From NCBI GenBank assembly GCA_015075405.1, contig JABTUK010000001.1, positions 868,001 to 932,000 on the forward strand: a stretch of DNA of 64,000 nucleotides, read 5' to 3'. The position numbers were made by a program, and so were the translations under genes. Position 1 is the first letter of the stretch. The number at the start of each line of letters is the position of its first letter. Source of the stretch: Anaerolineales bacterium (GTDB lineage Bacteria > Chloroflexota > Anaerolineae > 4572-78 > J111). The notes under the pieces were generated by a model. The model saw nothing but the letters and a program-made list of their open reading frames with translations, had not been told where the DNA came from and ran no database searches. This document shows, piece after piece, positions 1 through 8,887 of the stretch.

Positions 1-1020
1 GATGATGCCGGGGTCAATTTCCACGCCGTCAATCGGAATCGGCCCGTAGATGCCGCTGTAGGCTTTGGAAATGGTTCCGGCCGCAGAGCCGATAACCAAA
101 ACCCGCTCCACCTGGCCCTCGGTGTAGGGCGGATTGTTGAAATAGGGGATAATCAAAAAGTAATCCCAGACCCCATCCACCAGCGGATAATCGAAATAAG
201 TGGGATTGTAGACCGAGTGAACCCCCTGGCCCTCGTTGAGCTGCAAGCCGCGCCACCAGCCACCTTGACCATCGCTTTGTTGTAATACCTGGATGTAGTT
301 GTAGCTCGATTCGGTCTCGTAGACCAGGCCGGGGCTGGCTTTGATCGGACCGGCGGGCCACCACAGATTCAGGCCGACCAGCCCGACCAGCATCGGCGCG
401 TAAACCCAGGCGCGGCGGGGGTGGGTCAGGAAGAGTCCGCCCAGGCTGACTACCAGCAGAATGACGGCGAAGGTAAAAAAGGTCAGCCGCGTGCCGATGG
501 TTGGGATCAGCAGCAGCACCGGCAGAAAGGTGCCGACCAGGCTGCCCAGGGTGCTCAGGGCGTAAATCGAGCCGGCGGTGTTGCCGCCGTGCTGCACATC
601 GCGCAGGGCCAGGCGAATGGCAAAGGGCGAAACCGTGCCGAGCAAGGTGATCGGCAGGCTGAAGAGAATCAGCACGCCCGTCAATGATCCCAATAGAATG
701 CCGACGTTATAATCGGCAAAGCCCTGCACCGAGAAGCGCAGCACCGGCCCGGCGATGAACGGGACCAGTCCCACCAAAAAGGCGCCCCAGGCCGTAATTT
801 GAAACAAGGTGCTCTCGCGCGGGTCTCTGTCTGCCCAGCGCCCGCCGATCATATAACCCGCCGTCAAATAGAGCAGCATCAGCCCAATAATCGCCGCCCA
901 AATGACCAGCGAGTTGCCAAAAAAGGGGTCAATCAACCGGCTGGCCGATAACTCCACACCCAGTGTGGTCATGCCGGAGACAAAGACGGTTAGGAGGAGA
1001 TAGCCTCTGTGTTTTTGCAA
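1..1020 (-). CDS. Membrane-embedded spermidine synthase-like protein (3' end beyond window)
   Basis: The minus-strand frame is open for 340 codons and runs off position 1, so the C-terminus is missing. The first ~230 residues are strongly hydrophobic with short loops (for example TAGYMIGGRWADRD and GNTAGSIYALSTLGSLVGT), the MFS-like membrane part typical of fused polyamine synthase-like proteins. The visible end enters a Rossmann-type AdoMet/aminopropyltransferase fold: VLVIGSAAGT near residue 305 and DGVEIDPGII at the edge. I chose TTG at 1020 because an in-frame TGA directly precedes it and GGGAG lies about 6 nt upstream. The first ATG is 16 codons later. The family is annotated as spermidine synthase, but the true substrate of the membrane-fused forms is usually unknown. 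Confidence 0.8.
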   Translation of the reverse strand, partial: MQKHRGYLLLTVFVSGMTTLGVELSASRLIDPFFGNSLVIWAAIIGLMLLYLTAGYMIGGRWADRDPRESTLFQITAWGAFLVGLVPFIAGPVLRFSVQGFADYNVGILLGSLTGVLILFSLPITLLGTVSPFAIRLALRDVQHGGNTAGSIYALSTLGSLVGTFLPVLLLIPTIGTRLTFFTFAVILLVVSLGGLFLTHPRRAWVYAPMLVGLVGLNLWWPAGPIKASPGLVYETESSYNYIQVLQQSDGQGGWWRGLQLNEGQGVHSVYNPTYFDYPLVDGVWDYFLIIPYFNNPPYTEGQVERVLVIGSAAGTISKAYSGIYGPIPIDGVEIDPGII

Positions 1021-1112
1021 TCAATACTCCCGAAAATAGTAATCAGTAGCCAGAGGTCAGTAGCCAGATTATCTCTGCGACTCTGCGACCTTGCAACTTG
1101 TATCTTCGGCTT

Positions 1113-1141
1113 ATTATAATGGGGGAAAAGAGGGTTGGCAA
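1113..1141 (-). promoter_or_regulatory. Sigma-70 promoter TTGCCA-N17-TATAAT
   Basis: On the minus strand TTGCCA (1141-1136) is followed after exactly 17 bp by TATAAT (1118-1113). The predicted start, near 1106, gives a leader of about 85 nt for the membrane spermidine-synthase-like gene that starts at 1020. Confidence 0.7.
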
Positions 1142-1305
1142 TCAAATGCAGAATAAAAAGAGATTGCCTTGACTCGCTGCGGGAGGCTTGCTTAAATGGC
1201 CCGTTTCCCTTATCATTGACATAAAGAGAAGCGCTAGGCACACCGGGTAGGTTTGATAAGGCCGGCTTGGTCTGACTCTGGCCGGCAGGGGCATCGTTTG
1301 GCTAT

Positions 1306-1557
1306 TTATTGGCCGGAAGATCGGGGTGGAGAATTTCCTATTCCGGCTATGAGCCGGTCAATTTTTGCTTGCAGGCTGTTGAGCCTGTTTTCCAGCGTAT
1401 CTACCCTGCCGCGCAGTTCATAACGGTTCAGGTTAGCCACCGTTTGCAGTTCGTAGAGTTTATCAAGGTGCTGCAAGGCGTGGCCTATCGCCATTTCAAC
1501 CGTGATGTTGCCGTTGGCGTAGTCTGAGAGGATTTGTTTGGGGTCGTAGGTGCCCAT
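1306..1557 (-). CDS. 83-aa coiled-coil hypothetical protein divergent from XRE gene
   Basis: This small gene has AAAGGAG about 5 nt before its ATG and its own promoter. The protein has an N-terminal region (YDPKQILSDYANGNITVEM), then a helical segment with heptad spacing (LENRLNSLQAKIDRL, about residues 54-70) that should form a coiled coil, and a disordered Pro/Ser tail. No family was recognised. It is transcribed divergently from the XRE regulator at 1677, and its promoter is overlapped by two palindromes, so it is probably under that regulator's control. It could be an accessory gene of the neighbouring restriction-modification cluster or an unrelated small protein. Confidence 0.65.
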   Translation of the reverse strand: MGTYDPKQILSDYANGNITVEMAIGHALQHLDKLYELQTVANLNRYELRGRVDTLENRLNSLQAKIDRLIAGIGNSPPRSSGQ

Positions 1558-1577
1558 TATATCTCCTTTTAGATTTC

Positions 1578-1632
1578 GATGCCAATTAGCACCAATAATA
1601 CCTCAAAATGTTTTTGATGTCAAATGGCATCA
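1578..1632. promoter_or_regulatory. Promoter TTGACA-N17-TATTAT with two operator-like palindromes
   Basis: On the minus strand TTGACA (1623-1618) and TATTAT (1600-1595) are separated by 17 bp and face the 83-aa gene. One imperfect palindrome, TGATGTCAAATGGCATCA (1615-1632), covers the -35. A second, GATGCCAATTAGCACC (1578-1593), covers the predicted start site. Both share the half-site RTGYCA and lie between the divergent 83-aa and XRE genes. This is the usual layout for operators of small XRE/controller dimers. Binding by the XRE protein is inference. Confidence 0.55.
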
Positions 1633-1828
1633 AGAGTTTTGTGTAATGATGATCTATTCGATAAGGAAATCAAAGGATGCAGCGAATCGGTGAAAAATTA
1701 AAAACTTTACGATTGCGACAAGGTTTAACGACAAGACAATTGGCAGATTACTTGCAAACTACTAACAGTCAAATCAGTAGAATTGAGAATGGACTTAGAC
1801 AACCATCCGCTGATTTTATTGTAAAAGT

Positions 1829-3231
1829 CATCGGTGACAACTTAAGGAAATGCCCAAAAAGTCAAATTGGGTAAGGTGACAAATCAAGTTTAGTTGGCGG
1901 CTTACGCAAAACCTTAACAACACCTAAATCCTGGTTTTCCGGGTCAGCAAAGTACTTGACCGGGTCAGTGGCTTTGCCTTTGGCCCGCGCCTGGGTGAAG
2001 TGATATAAGCCCCGGTACAACATTTCCAACGAAATTCGGTCAAAGGGGACACCCATTTCATCGGCCACAGCATCGCCCAAATCAACCAGAACCGCGTAAA
2101 AGAGCCAGGTAGCCCAGACTTGCAGCAGCACGCCGTTAATCGAGCCGGTCCACAAGTAGGCCAGCCCCAACAAGCGTTTGGTGGTGTTAAATGCTTCTTC
2201 GATCCGCCAACGACGGCGGTACAGGTCGGCCACGACGTAGGGCGGCAGCACGGCGGGATCAAGCACCGAGGTGAGATAGCCATACCAGACCCGGCCCACT
2301 TTGACCTGCACCAACCGTAAGTGCAGGAGCGGTTGACCATTGGGGCCACCCCCTAACACAATCAGGCTGTCAATGACCTCGGTTGTGTGACTCAGCACCC
2401 GCTCCACCCGAAAGCTGGCGTTGCTCTTGAGCCGGGTGATGAAGTGAGCACCGGTGTCAATGACCTGGGCAAAGAAACTGAAGTCGTAGAAACCTCGGTC
2501 AAACAGTAACAACGGCTGGCTGGTCTTGATCAAGGCCACGATCTCCGTCATAAAATTGGTATCGTGATCTTTGGCCCCTTCCCGATACCAAATCTCGACC
2601 GGAAAGCGGGTCACCAGGTCAATAACCGTGCCGATTTTGCCGGCTAACTGCCCCAGCGGCACATCTTGCAAGCTGTCTAACTTGCGAAACAGGGCCTCCA
2701 AAGTGGAGCCATCGACAATCCAGATATGCTTAAAGCTCTGTTGAGCGACCTTAACTGCCAAAGGAACCGGTCGTTTCGGTCGGGCTTGCCACCGCTCTCG
2801 CAACAACGGCAACAAGTCTTTGAGCACCCGCTCGAACAGTTCAGCCGGAAAGACCAGGAAACGTTTACTCAAGGCTTGTTGGGACACCCGCACCGCCCGA
2901 CACCACAACAAGTCTTCGCGGGCCAGTAGTCGGGTCAACTCGTGAACCGAAGGAACTTGCCGCCACAGTAAGGTCAATACGGCAGCCACCATCAAGGGCA
3001 GTCCCAATATCCGGCTGCGCAGGTCTAACTGGCGATACAGGCTCATTTGGTTGTGAAGCAACGGCGTGAGCAGGTCAGCCAGTTGCCCGGCAATGACCTC
3101 ATCACTTGGCCCCGGTTGACGCCGAGGCCGAACATGATCTGGATTTCTCGGTTTTTTTGTCTTCATGGCGCCAACTTTACTGCTGGCGCTGAATTTGACA
3201 AATTTTTCTTTAGCTTAAGTTGTCACGAATG
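1829..3231 (-). mobile_element. IS4-family insertion sequence, 1403 bp, 9-bp target duplication
   Basis: The terminal inverted repeats are CATCGGTGACAACTTAAG (1829-1846) and the complement of 3214-3231, matching at 16 of 18 positions. The element is flanked by the direct repeat TGTAAAAGT at 1820-1828 and 3232-3240. It contains one transposase gene reading leftwards and no passenger gene. Length, duplication size and transposase motif agree with the IS4 family. The termini are confirmed independently because excision restores the XRE reading frame. Confidence 0.93.
1862..3166 (-). CDS. IS4-family DDE transposase
   Basis: This is a 434-aa transposase, full length for the family. The Asp motifs appear as IVDGSTLEAL (about residue 150) and LLLFDRGFYDF (about residue 218). 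The glutamate lies in YRRRWRIEEAFNTTK, which fits the family's Y-(2)-R-(3)-E-(6)-K signature. The N-terminus is basic (KTKKPRNPDHVRPRRQ), as expected for DNA contact. The frame is uninterrupted and both ends of the element are intact, so it may still be active. It catalyses cut-and-paste movement of the surrounding IS. Confidence 0.93.
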   Translation of the reverse strand: MKTKKPRNPDHVRPRRQPGPSDEVIAGQLADLLTPLLHNQMSLYRQLDLRSRILGLPLMVAAVLTLLWRQVPSVHELTRLLAREDLLWCRAVRVSQQALSKRFLVFPAELFERVLKDLLPLLRERWQARPKRPVPLAVKVAQQSFKHIWIVDGSTLEALFRKLDSLQDVPLGQLAGKIGTVIDLVTRFPVEIWYREGAKDHDTNFMTEIVALIKTSQPLLLFDRGFYDFSFFAQVIDTGAHFITRLKSNASFRVERVLSHTTEVIDSLIVLGGGPNGQPLLHLRLVQVKVGRVWYGYLTSVLDPAVLPPYVVADLYRRRWRIEEAFNTTKRLLGLAYLWTGSINGVLLQVWATWLFYAVLVDLGDAVADEMGVPFDRISLEMLYRGLYHFTQARAKGKATDPVKYFADPENQDLGVVKVLRKPPTKLDLSPYPI

Positions 3232-3330
3232 TGTAAAAGTATCAGATTTTTTCAACGTTCCGCTCGATAAACTCATGCGAGATGAATTAGAGTTGGATTG
3301 AAAGCTAAAACAAGAGACTGGCAATAAATT

Positions 3331-4062
3331 ATGGCAGAATTAGCAAATTACATGCCGCCGTTGAGCATTTCAACGATTGATCTCAAACGGTGGGGCGATT
3401 TATGGTTAGGGGATTCCAACCCTGAAACAGGACAAAGCAAGAACACCAGATGTTTTGACCGACAACAATCTGTAAATTTTGCCTCTTTTATTGACTTCGC
3501 GTTTGCCAAAGCTTTAGCGGCAATGCTGGGGGGTATTCCTATCATGCGAGCGAATGGCGTTGCGCTTAATCCACCCATTCCTGATTGTGTTGAGATTGGA
3601 TCAGTCAGGGTCATCGGTGGAATTCGGCCTCAAAACTTTGATGCTGCTTATCGTCCCGATGGGCCTCGTGTGGTGTTTGACAGCAAAACTCTCAATGATT
3701 TCAAAAGTGTGGGCAAAAACTGGCAAAACATGGTCAATGATCTGGCAACTGAGGCTGCTACAGTTCACACTCGCTTCCCTTACGCCTTGGTTGCATTCAT
3801 TGTAGTCATACCCAAACCCACACTGGGTAGCAAACAAGAAACTGACATCATCCGTACCCTTGAACGTTTAGGATCACGAAAGGATGTCTTGGATCAAGCG
3901 CATTTAGCCGAGGCGCTTGCTTTAATCATCTGGAATCCAGAAACAGGTGAGATTGATCCGCTGGTACCGGCTCAAGATTCCAATCTTCGTATTGAGAAGT
4001 TTTCAGACAATTTATACCCTCATTACCTAAATCGCTATAAAGGTTTACCTCCGCACGATTGA
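3331..4062 (+). CDS. Predicted type II restriction endonuclease (PD-(D/E)XK-like)
   Basis: This 243-aa protein lies directly upstream of a DNA methyltransferase and 29 bp after the restored controller gene. It contains FDAAYRPDGPRVVFDSKTLND (about residues 106-126), where an Asp followed by hydrophobic residues and D-S-K fits a PD-(D/E)XK active site. It continues with a KSVGKNWQNM segment and a hydrophobic strand (ALVAFIVVIP). No closer family is recognised. The position between an XRE controller and modification genes supports the role of cleaving unmethylated DNA at the site protected by the neighbouring methylases. The assignment is motif plus context, not a family match. Confidence 0.65.
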   Translation: MAELANYMPPLSISTIDLKRWGDLWLGDSNPETGQSKNTRCFDRQQSVNFASFIDFAFAKALAAMLGGIPIMRANGVALNPPIPDCVEIGSVRVIGGIRPQNFDAAYRPDGPRVVFDSKTLNDFKSVGKNWQNMVNDLATEAATVHTRFPYALVAFIVVIPKPTLGSKQETDIIRTLERLGSRKDVLDQAHLAEALALIIWNPETGEIDPLVPAQDSNLRIEKFSDNLYPHYLNRYKGLPPHD

Positions 4063-4098
4063 AAATCTTACAATCAGCTACTTGGATTATGATAGGCA

Positions 4099-4115
4099 TG
4101 GTATAATGCCTGCCA
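4099..4115 (+). promoter_or_regulatory. Extended -10 promoter placing start site at the methylase ATG
   Basis: TGGTATAATG (4099-4108) is an extended -10 (TGn-TATAAT). The start site expected 7-8 bp downstream falls at 4114-4115, which is the first base of ATG 4115. That would give a leaderless methylase mRNA independent of the upstream endonuclease transcript. No good -35 is visible. Confidence 0.5.
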
Positions 4116-5812
4116 TGGCCCAATTAAGCTTTTTCAAGCATCTGGATACATCATTTCCCACCAATAAACAAACCGCCGATAGTCGTAAACTCAGGGGTGG
4201 ATATTACACCCCGCTTGAGTTGGCCTGTTTCCTGATCAAATGGGGTTTGCGAGATGATACTATGCGTATCCTGGAGCCGAGTTGTGGAGATGGCAACTTT
4301 ATCATGGCTCTGCTCCAACGTTTGCATGACCCTGCCTTCCCCAAAAGTTTATTGCCTACCATCGTAGCGGTAGAACTTGATCCAACTGAGTTGGGTAAGG
4401 CCAGAGCCAGAGCCGAGCAATTTAGCAAAAATGGTGCAGCCTTGGAGTGGATAAGCCAGGATTTTTTTGCCGCGTACCCTTATCTTCAGCAGAATGATAA
4501 ATTCAATCTCATTGTTGGCAATCCTCCCTTTATCCGCTTTCAATATTTTGACGACGATAGCCGTAATCAAGCCTTTGGCTATTTGAAACAAGCCGGTTAT
4601 AAACCCACTAAATTAGCCAATGCCTGGGTTGCCTTTGCCCAGTTAAGCATAGAACTTTTACAAGAGGGGGGCCGGCTAGCCATGGTCGTTCCTGCCGAAT
4701 TATTGCAAGTTAAATACGCCCACGAATTGCGCGACCGCCTGGCAACTCAATTTGAGCATATCGTCATTGTGGGTTTTAAGCACCTGGTCTTTCCCGAAAT
4801 TCAACAAGAAGTGGTTTTATTACTGGCCGAAGGTAAGCGAGAGAAGAACCACCTTACGTCAGATATTCACACCATTGAATTTTTGGATGGTGAAGAATTA
4901 TTGCATCTGGACAGCCTGACTGATGCCGTAAGCCACGTCCCGGCCAAACATTCCAGAGCCGGGATGAAATGGACCTCTCTATTTCTCGATGAGGCTGCTT
5001 TTGCGGCTTTGGACGAAGCCGAAACCGCCGTCGGATTAACGCCGTTGGGCCAACTGGCGGAAGTGGATGTGGGTATTGTCACCGGGCGGAACAGTTTTTT
5101 TATTTTGACCGAGGCCCAAAAAGAGGAGTTTCAGGTCGAGTCTCTCACCGCACCCATCATCGGGCGTACTGCCGCGTTGAAAACCACCAACTTCAACCAG
5201 GAAGACTTTTGCCATTACAAAAAGCAGTATCCCTCTTTTTTGTTGGATTTAAACAGCGTGGCTTTTGAGGCTTTACCGCAAGCCGTTAAAAATTATCTTA
5301 ATTTTGGCGAACAAGAGAACATTCATCGGGGTTATAAATGCCGGATTAGAAGAAGATGGTTTGATGTACCTTCTATTTATGTTCCTGATGCCTTTTTATT
5401 CCGCCAGATTCATCGCTATCCGCTTTTAGTAGTGAATAAAGCCCAGGTTGCTTCCACTGATACCATTCATCGAGTACGGGTGAAAAGTGGCATCACTCCG
5501 GATTTATTGGCGGCTACCTTTTTTAACTCATTAACCCTAGCCTGGGCCGAAGTTTGTGGTCGCAGCTATGGCGGCGGGGTGTTAGAATTAGAGCCAGGTG
5601 AGGCTGAGGAACTGCCGATACCCTACCATCATTCTATTGAAATTGATCCGGTTAAAGTGGAGGATTTATTAAGGCGGAATTGTGTTTATGAAGCCTTAGA
5701 TTATGTTGACGGTATCGTTCTTAAAGATTATCTTGGTTTCGATAAGGTCATGACACAGAGGATTCGCAGCGCATGGGAGCAACTGAGAGATCGCAGAGTC
5801 GAGAGGAGATAA
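4115..5812 (+). CDS. N6-adenine DNA methyltransferase, type II (gamma-class order)
   Basis: This is a 565-aa methylase. The AdoMet motif I is ILEPSCGDGNF (residues 52-62) and the catalytic motif IV is GNPPF (135-139), so motif I precedes motif IV as in gamma-type adenine methylases such as the TaqI relatives. The C-terminal half should contain the target-recognition domain. I start at ATG 4115 (MAQLSFFKHLD); frames opening earlier (TTG 4082, ATG 4106) lie inside the -10 region. Its 3' end overlaps the convergent second methylase by 65 bp. It should protect host DNA from the upstream endonuclease. Strand-specific modification of an asymmetric site would explain the second methylase. Confidence 0.85.
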   Translation: MAQLSFFKHLDTSFPTNKQTADSRKLRGGYYTPLELACFLIKWGLRDDTMRILEPSCGDGNFIMALLQRLHDPAFPKSLLPTIVAVELDPTELGKARARAEQFSKNGAALEWISQDFFAAYPYLQQNDKFNLIVGNPPFIRFQYFDDDSRNQAFGYLKQAGYKPTKLANAWVAFAQLSIELLQEGGRLAMVVPAELLQVKYAHELRDRLATQFEHIVIVGFKHLVFPEIQQEVVLLLAEGKREKNHLTSDIHTIEFLDGEELLHLDSLTDAVSHVPAKHSRAGMKWTSLFLDEAAFAALDEAETAVGLTPLGQLAEVDVGIVTGRNSFFILTEAQKEEFQVESLTAPIIGRTAALKTTNFNQEDFCHYKKQYPSFLLDLNSVAFEALPQAVKNYLNFGEQENIHRGYKCRIRRRWFDVPSIYVPDAFLFRQIHRYPLLVVNKAQVASTDTIHRVRVKSGITPDLLAATFFNSLTLAWAEVCGRSYGGGVLELEPGEAEELPIPYHHSIEIDPVKVEDLLRRNCVYEALDYVDGIVLKDYLGFDKVMTQRIRSAWEQLRDRRVERR

Positions 5813-6866
5813 ATGTTAGTTTCGATTGTTGTTGCGCCAGGCGTGTTTTCTGAACATTGATCTGAGCCAGTTTGACATATTCTTCAAGTAGCTCTATGCC
5901 AATAAATTGTCTCCGTTGCTGAATAGCAGCTACCGCCGTTGTGCCGCTACCCATAAAACAATCCAGCACAATTTCACCCGGTTCGGTCAAAAGTTGAATG
6001 AACCGGCGTGGCAGCTCCAGTGGAAATTTGGCTTCGTGGTCATCATTGGCCCGCACCGACGGAATAAACCACACCCCCCGTGACCCCCACTCGCGCCACT
6101 CATCGGGGGTCAGCCGAGTTCGGTCAATTTTGGTCACGCCTGGCTTCCAAAACACGTACAAATATTCAAATTCGTCTACCGATTTGTAGGATAAGCTATG
6201 CCAGCGTGAGTTTTCCCAGGCGGCATCTTTAACCCAGGCCCGCCGATCATACAGATAAAAACCGGCTTTAAGTCCCCATTCCTCAATCAGCCCACCCACA
6301 ATTTTAATCCGGGTTTGCGCTTCGTATTTGCCGCCGCGAATATTGTTGCCATTAAGGCGACGGTCAACCGTTTGCTCACTGCATCCCAACAGCTTGGCAA
6401 TCTGGTAACGATTATAGGTGGGATGTTCGGCCATTGCATTCAGCACATCCTCTCGCGTCACCGGCGAGCGTTTGCTGCTTGTTACCTCCGCCTGGATTTT
6501 GGGCATAGTAGCATCTTTGAAAACTAAAATGTCAGCGATATTGATAACCAGAAAGCCACCCGGTTTAATGATGGGAAAATGAAGGGCGATGACGGTCGAA
6601 AGGAGATTCTGCCAATCCTCAAAGGACAAATCGGCCTCGTACTCTTTGCCGACAAAATAAGGCGGCGACCAGATACTCAGGGCAATGCTGTTGGGTTGAA
6701 TTTTGGGGAGAAAGTTCCGCGCATCTCCCTGATAAATGTGATTAACTGCCAAAGCGTCGTCAATTTGCCCACCCTCATAAACATCCGCCAACTGACGCTG
6801 CAACTCCGGCGGCAGCCGGTTCATATTAAAACTCGTCTTATCAGCTTTGTTGGTCGCAGTCCGCAT
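5748..6866 (-). CDS. DNA methyltransferase with SPPY motif and internal HTH-like segment
   Basis: The catalytic motif SIWSPPYF (residues 64-71) precedes the AdoMet motif DCFMGSGTTAVAA near residue 315, the beta-class order. SPPY is typical of N4-cytosine methylases, though some adenine enzymes share it. Between them lies a helix-rich insert (REDVLNAMAEHPTYNRYQIA, then LLGCSEQTVDRRL) that looks like a helix-turn-helix. I start at ATG 6866 because GGGAG lies 8 nt upstream; the frame opens 18 codons earlier without a ribosome site. It converges on the first methylase and overlaps its last 65 bp. Two methylases of different class next to one endonuclease suggest an asymmetric or mixed recognition site. 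Confidence 0.85.
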   Translation of the reverse strand: MRTATNKADKTSFNMNRLPPELQRQLADVYEGGQIDDALAVNHIYQGDARNFLPKIQPNSIALSIWSPPYFVGKEYEADLSFEDWQNLLSTVIALHFPIIKPGGFLVINIADILVFKDATMPKIQAEVTSSKRSPVTREDVLNAMAEHPTYNRYQIAKLLGCSEQTVDRRLNGNNIRGGKYEAQTRIKIVGGLIEEWGLKAGFYLYDRRAWVKDAAWENSRWHSLSYKSVDEFEYLYVFWKPGVTKIDRTRLTPDEWREWGSRGVWFIPSVRANDDHEAKFPLELPRRFIQLLTEPGEIVLDCFMGSGTTAVAAIQQRRQFIGIELLEEYVKLAQINVQKTRLAQQQSKLTFISSRLCDLSVAPMRCESSVS

Positions 6867-6932
6867 TGAAAAAACTCCCACACTTTTCGTTAGTATATCA
6901 CGAATTAGTATAGAACGCATGTTTATGTGGAA

Positions 6933-6963
6933 ACAAAAAGAGGCTACCAGTTCAGGTAGCCTC
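6933..6963 (-). terminator. Rho-independent terminator of the sigma factor gene
   Basis: A perfect 9-bp stem (GAGGCTACC with GGTAGCCTC), a six-base loop and, on the minus strand, CTTTTTG follow 20 nt after the sigma factor stop codon. Confidence 0.9.
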
Positions 6964-6983
6964 TCGAATTTTCGTGAGAAATG

Positions 6984-8201
<1,218 letters not shown>

Positions 8202-8489
8202 ATTCACCTCATGTCCCGCCTAGCCCGGTTCAGGCATAGGCGTTCGGATTTTTACGGCTAGATAATGAAGATCTGGTACACTGGTTCAAGCAGAGTTACG
8301 GGTTGAAGTAAGGAGATATTTCTATTCAGAACAGTTAAAATCTAATTGCCGAGTGGAAATTTATTAAAAGTTGGAGAAAAATAATCCGTTTTATACAAAT
8401 AGCGAGCCAGGCATAAATAGCAAACCACCTGGCTTATAGCTCATTCTTGGGGCTTTTTGGCAAAAGCATTTAATTGGGATAGCGACGGT

Positions 8490-8518
8490 ATTATATCACA
8501 GGCCGGGGGTCATGTCAA
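8490..8518 (-). promoter_or_regulatory. Perfect consensus promoter TTGACA-N17-TATAAT for sigma factor gene
   Basis: On the minus strand TTGACA (8518-8513), 17 bp, TATAAT (8495-8490). The predicted start near 8483 leaves a ~280-nt untranslated leader before ATG 8201, long enough for post-transcriptional control. Confidence 0.85.
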
Positions 8519-8599
8519 CCCTCTTTTTATTATGTAAATTTACAAGCCGGAGAAAAAAAGTTTTTTTGGCTCACTGAGCCTCCCCGATTTTTGTTTTAC

Positions 8600-8628
8600 T
8601 TGCCATAATGTTTGAACGATGGTATAAT
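8600..8628 (+). promoter_or_regulatory. Strong promoter TTGCCA-N17-TATAAT with extended -10
   Basis: TTGCCA (8600-8605), 17 bp, TATAAT (8623-8628), preceded by TGG (extended -10). It fires rightwards into a structured untranslated region and then the gene at 8888. Confidence 0.8.
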
Positions 8629-8695
8629 GAATATGTCAAGTTGTCTGGTGAACCCTATATATTGTGGTTCGAATATTGACAAACCTCTATAGATA

Positions 8696-8878
8696 GTGGT
8701 AATCTTAGTCATAATCAAATTTGTTACCACGTCTGGTCGAGGTAGCGAGGTTGTTTAACGGCAGACCTCCTCAAACTGCCGCGTAAACATAAACTATGGC
8801 GGGGGTGGGGTCCACTCATAATGACTTATTATTAGTCAGACGAAAAAGGACGCTAGCAACCCACCCCCGCTATCAGTT
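8696..8878 (+). ncRNA. Highly structured RNA region (leader or independent ncRNA), family unknown
   Basis: Three successive stems can be drawn downstream of the promoter at 8600. Stem 1 is GTGGTAA (8696-8702) with TTACCAC (8724-8730). Stem 2 is GTTTA-CGGCAG (8753-8764) with CTGCCG..TAAAC (8776-8788). Stem 3 runs from 8792-8809 to 8860-8878 (about 18 bp, one bulge, very G/C-rich). Stem 3 encloses GTCC/GGAC and the hairpin TGACT/AGTCA (8822-8836). There is no U-tract after stem 3, so it is not an intrinsic terminator. It may be a cis-acting leader of the TM-TP-linker gene starting at 8888, or a stable RNA. No known RNA family was recognised. Confidence 0.5.
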
Positions 8879-8887
8879 AAACAGGGG

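Larger units (their letters stand above)
1677..3301 (+). pseudogene. XRE-family controller gene interrupted by IS4-family element
   Basis: The 5' part (1677-1828) encodes a Cro/C1-type HTH: MQRIGEKLKTLRLRQGLT, then TTNSQISRIENGLRQPS. The 3' part (3241-3301) encodes VSDFFNVPLDKLMRDELELD, the usual end of small XRE regulators. Removing the insertion and one copy of the 9-bp duplication restores one 70-aa frame (..FIVKVSDFFNV..). As it stands the gene makes a 65-aa product whose last residues come from IS sequence (IGDNLRKCPKSQIG). AAGGAA lies 8 nt before the ATG. The restored gene ends 29 bp before the endonuclease gene, matching the place of a controller (C) protein in a type II restriction-modification operon. 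Loss of the C-terminal dimerisation helices probably impairs function. Confidence 0.85.
8208..8887. other. 680-bp gap between sigma factor and TM-TP-linker genes
   Basis: The gap holds the ~280-nt 5' leader of the sigma factor gene, two divergent consensus promoters (8490-8518 minus, 8600-8628 plus) and a ~250-nt folded region on the plus strand. No ORF with a ribosome site is evident. Confidence 0.6.

Noticed and set aside
4082..4114. Upstream TTG/ATG starts for the first methylase
   Set aside because: They overlap the extended -10 element, so a transcript from that promoter could not use them; the conserved protein begins after ATG 4115.
8660..8682. T-loop-like GTGGTTCGAATATTGAC suggesting a tRNA
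   Set aside because: The flanking bases do not pair as a T stem and no acceptor, D or anticodon arm can be drawn.
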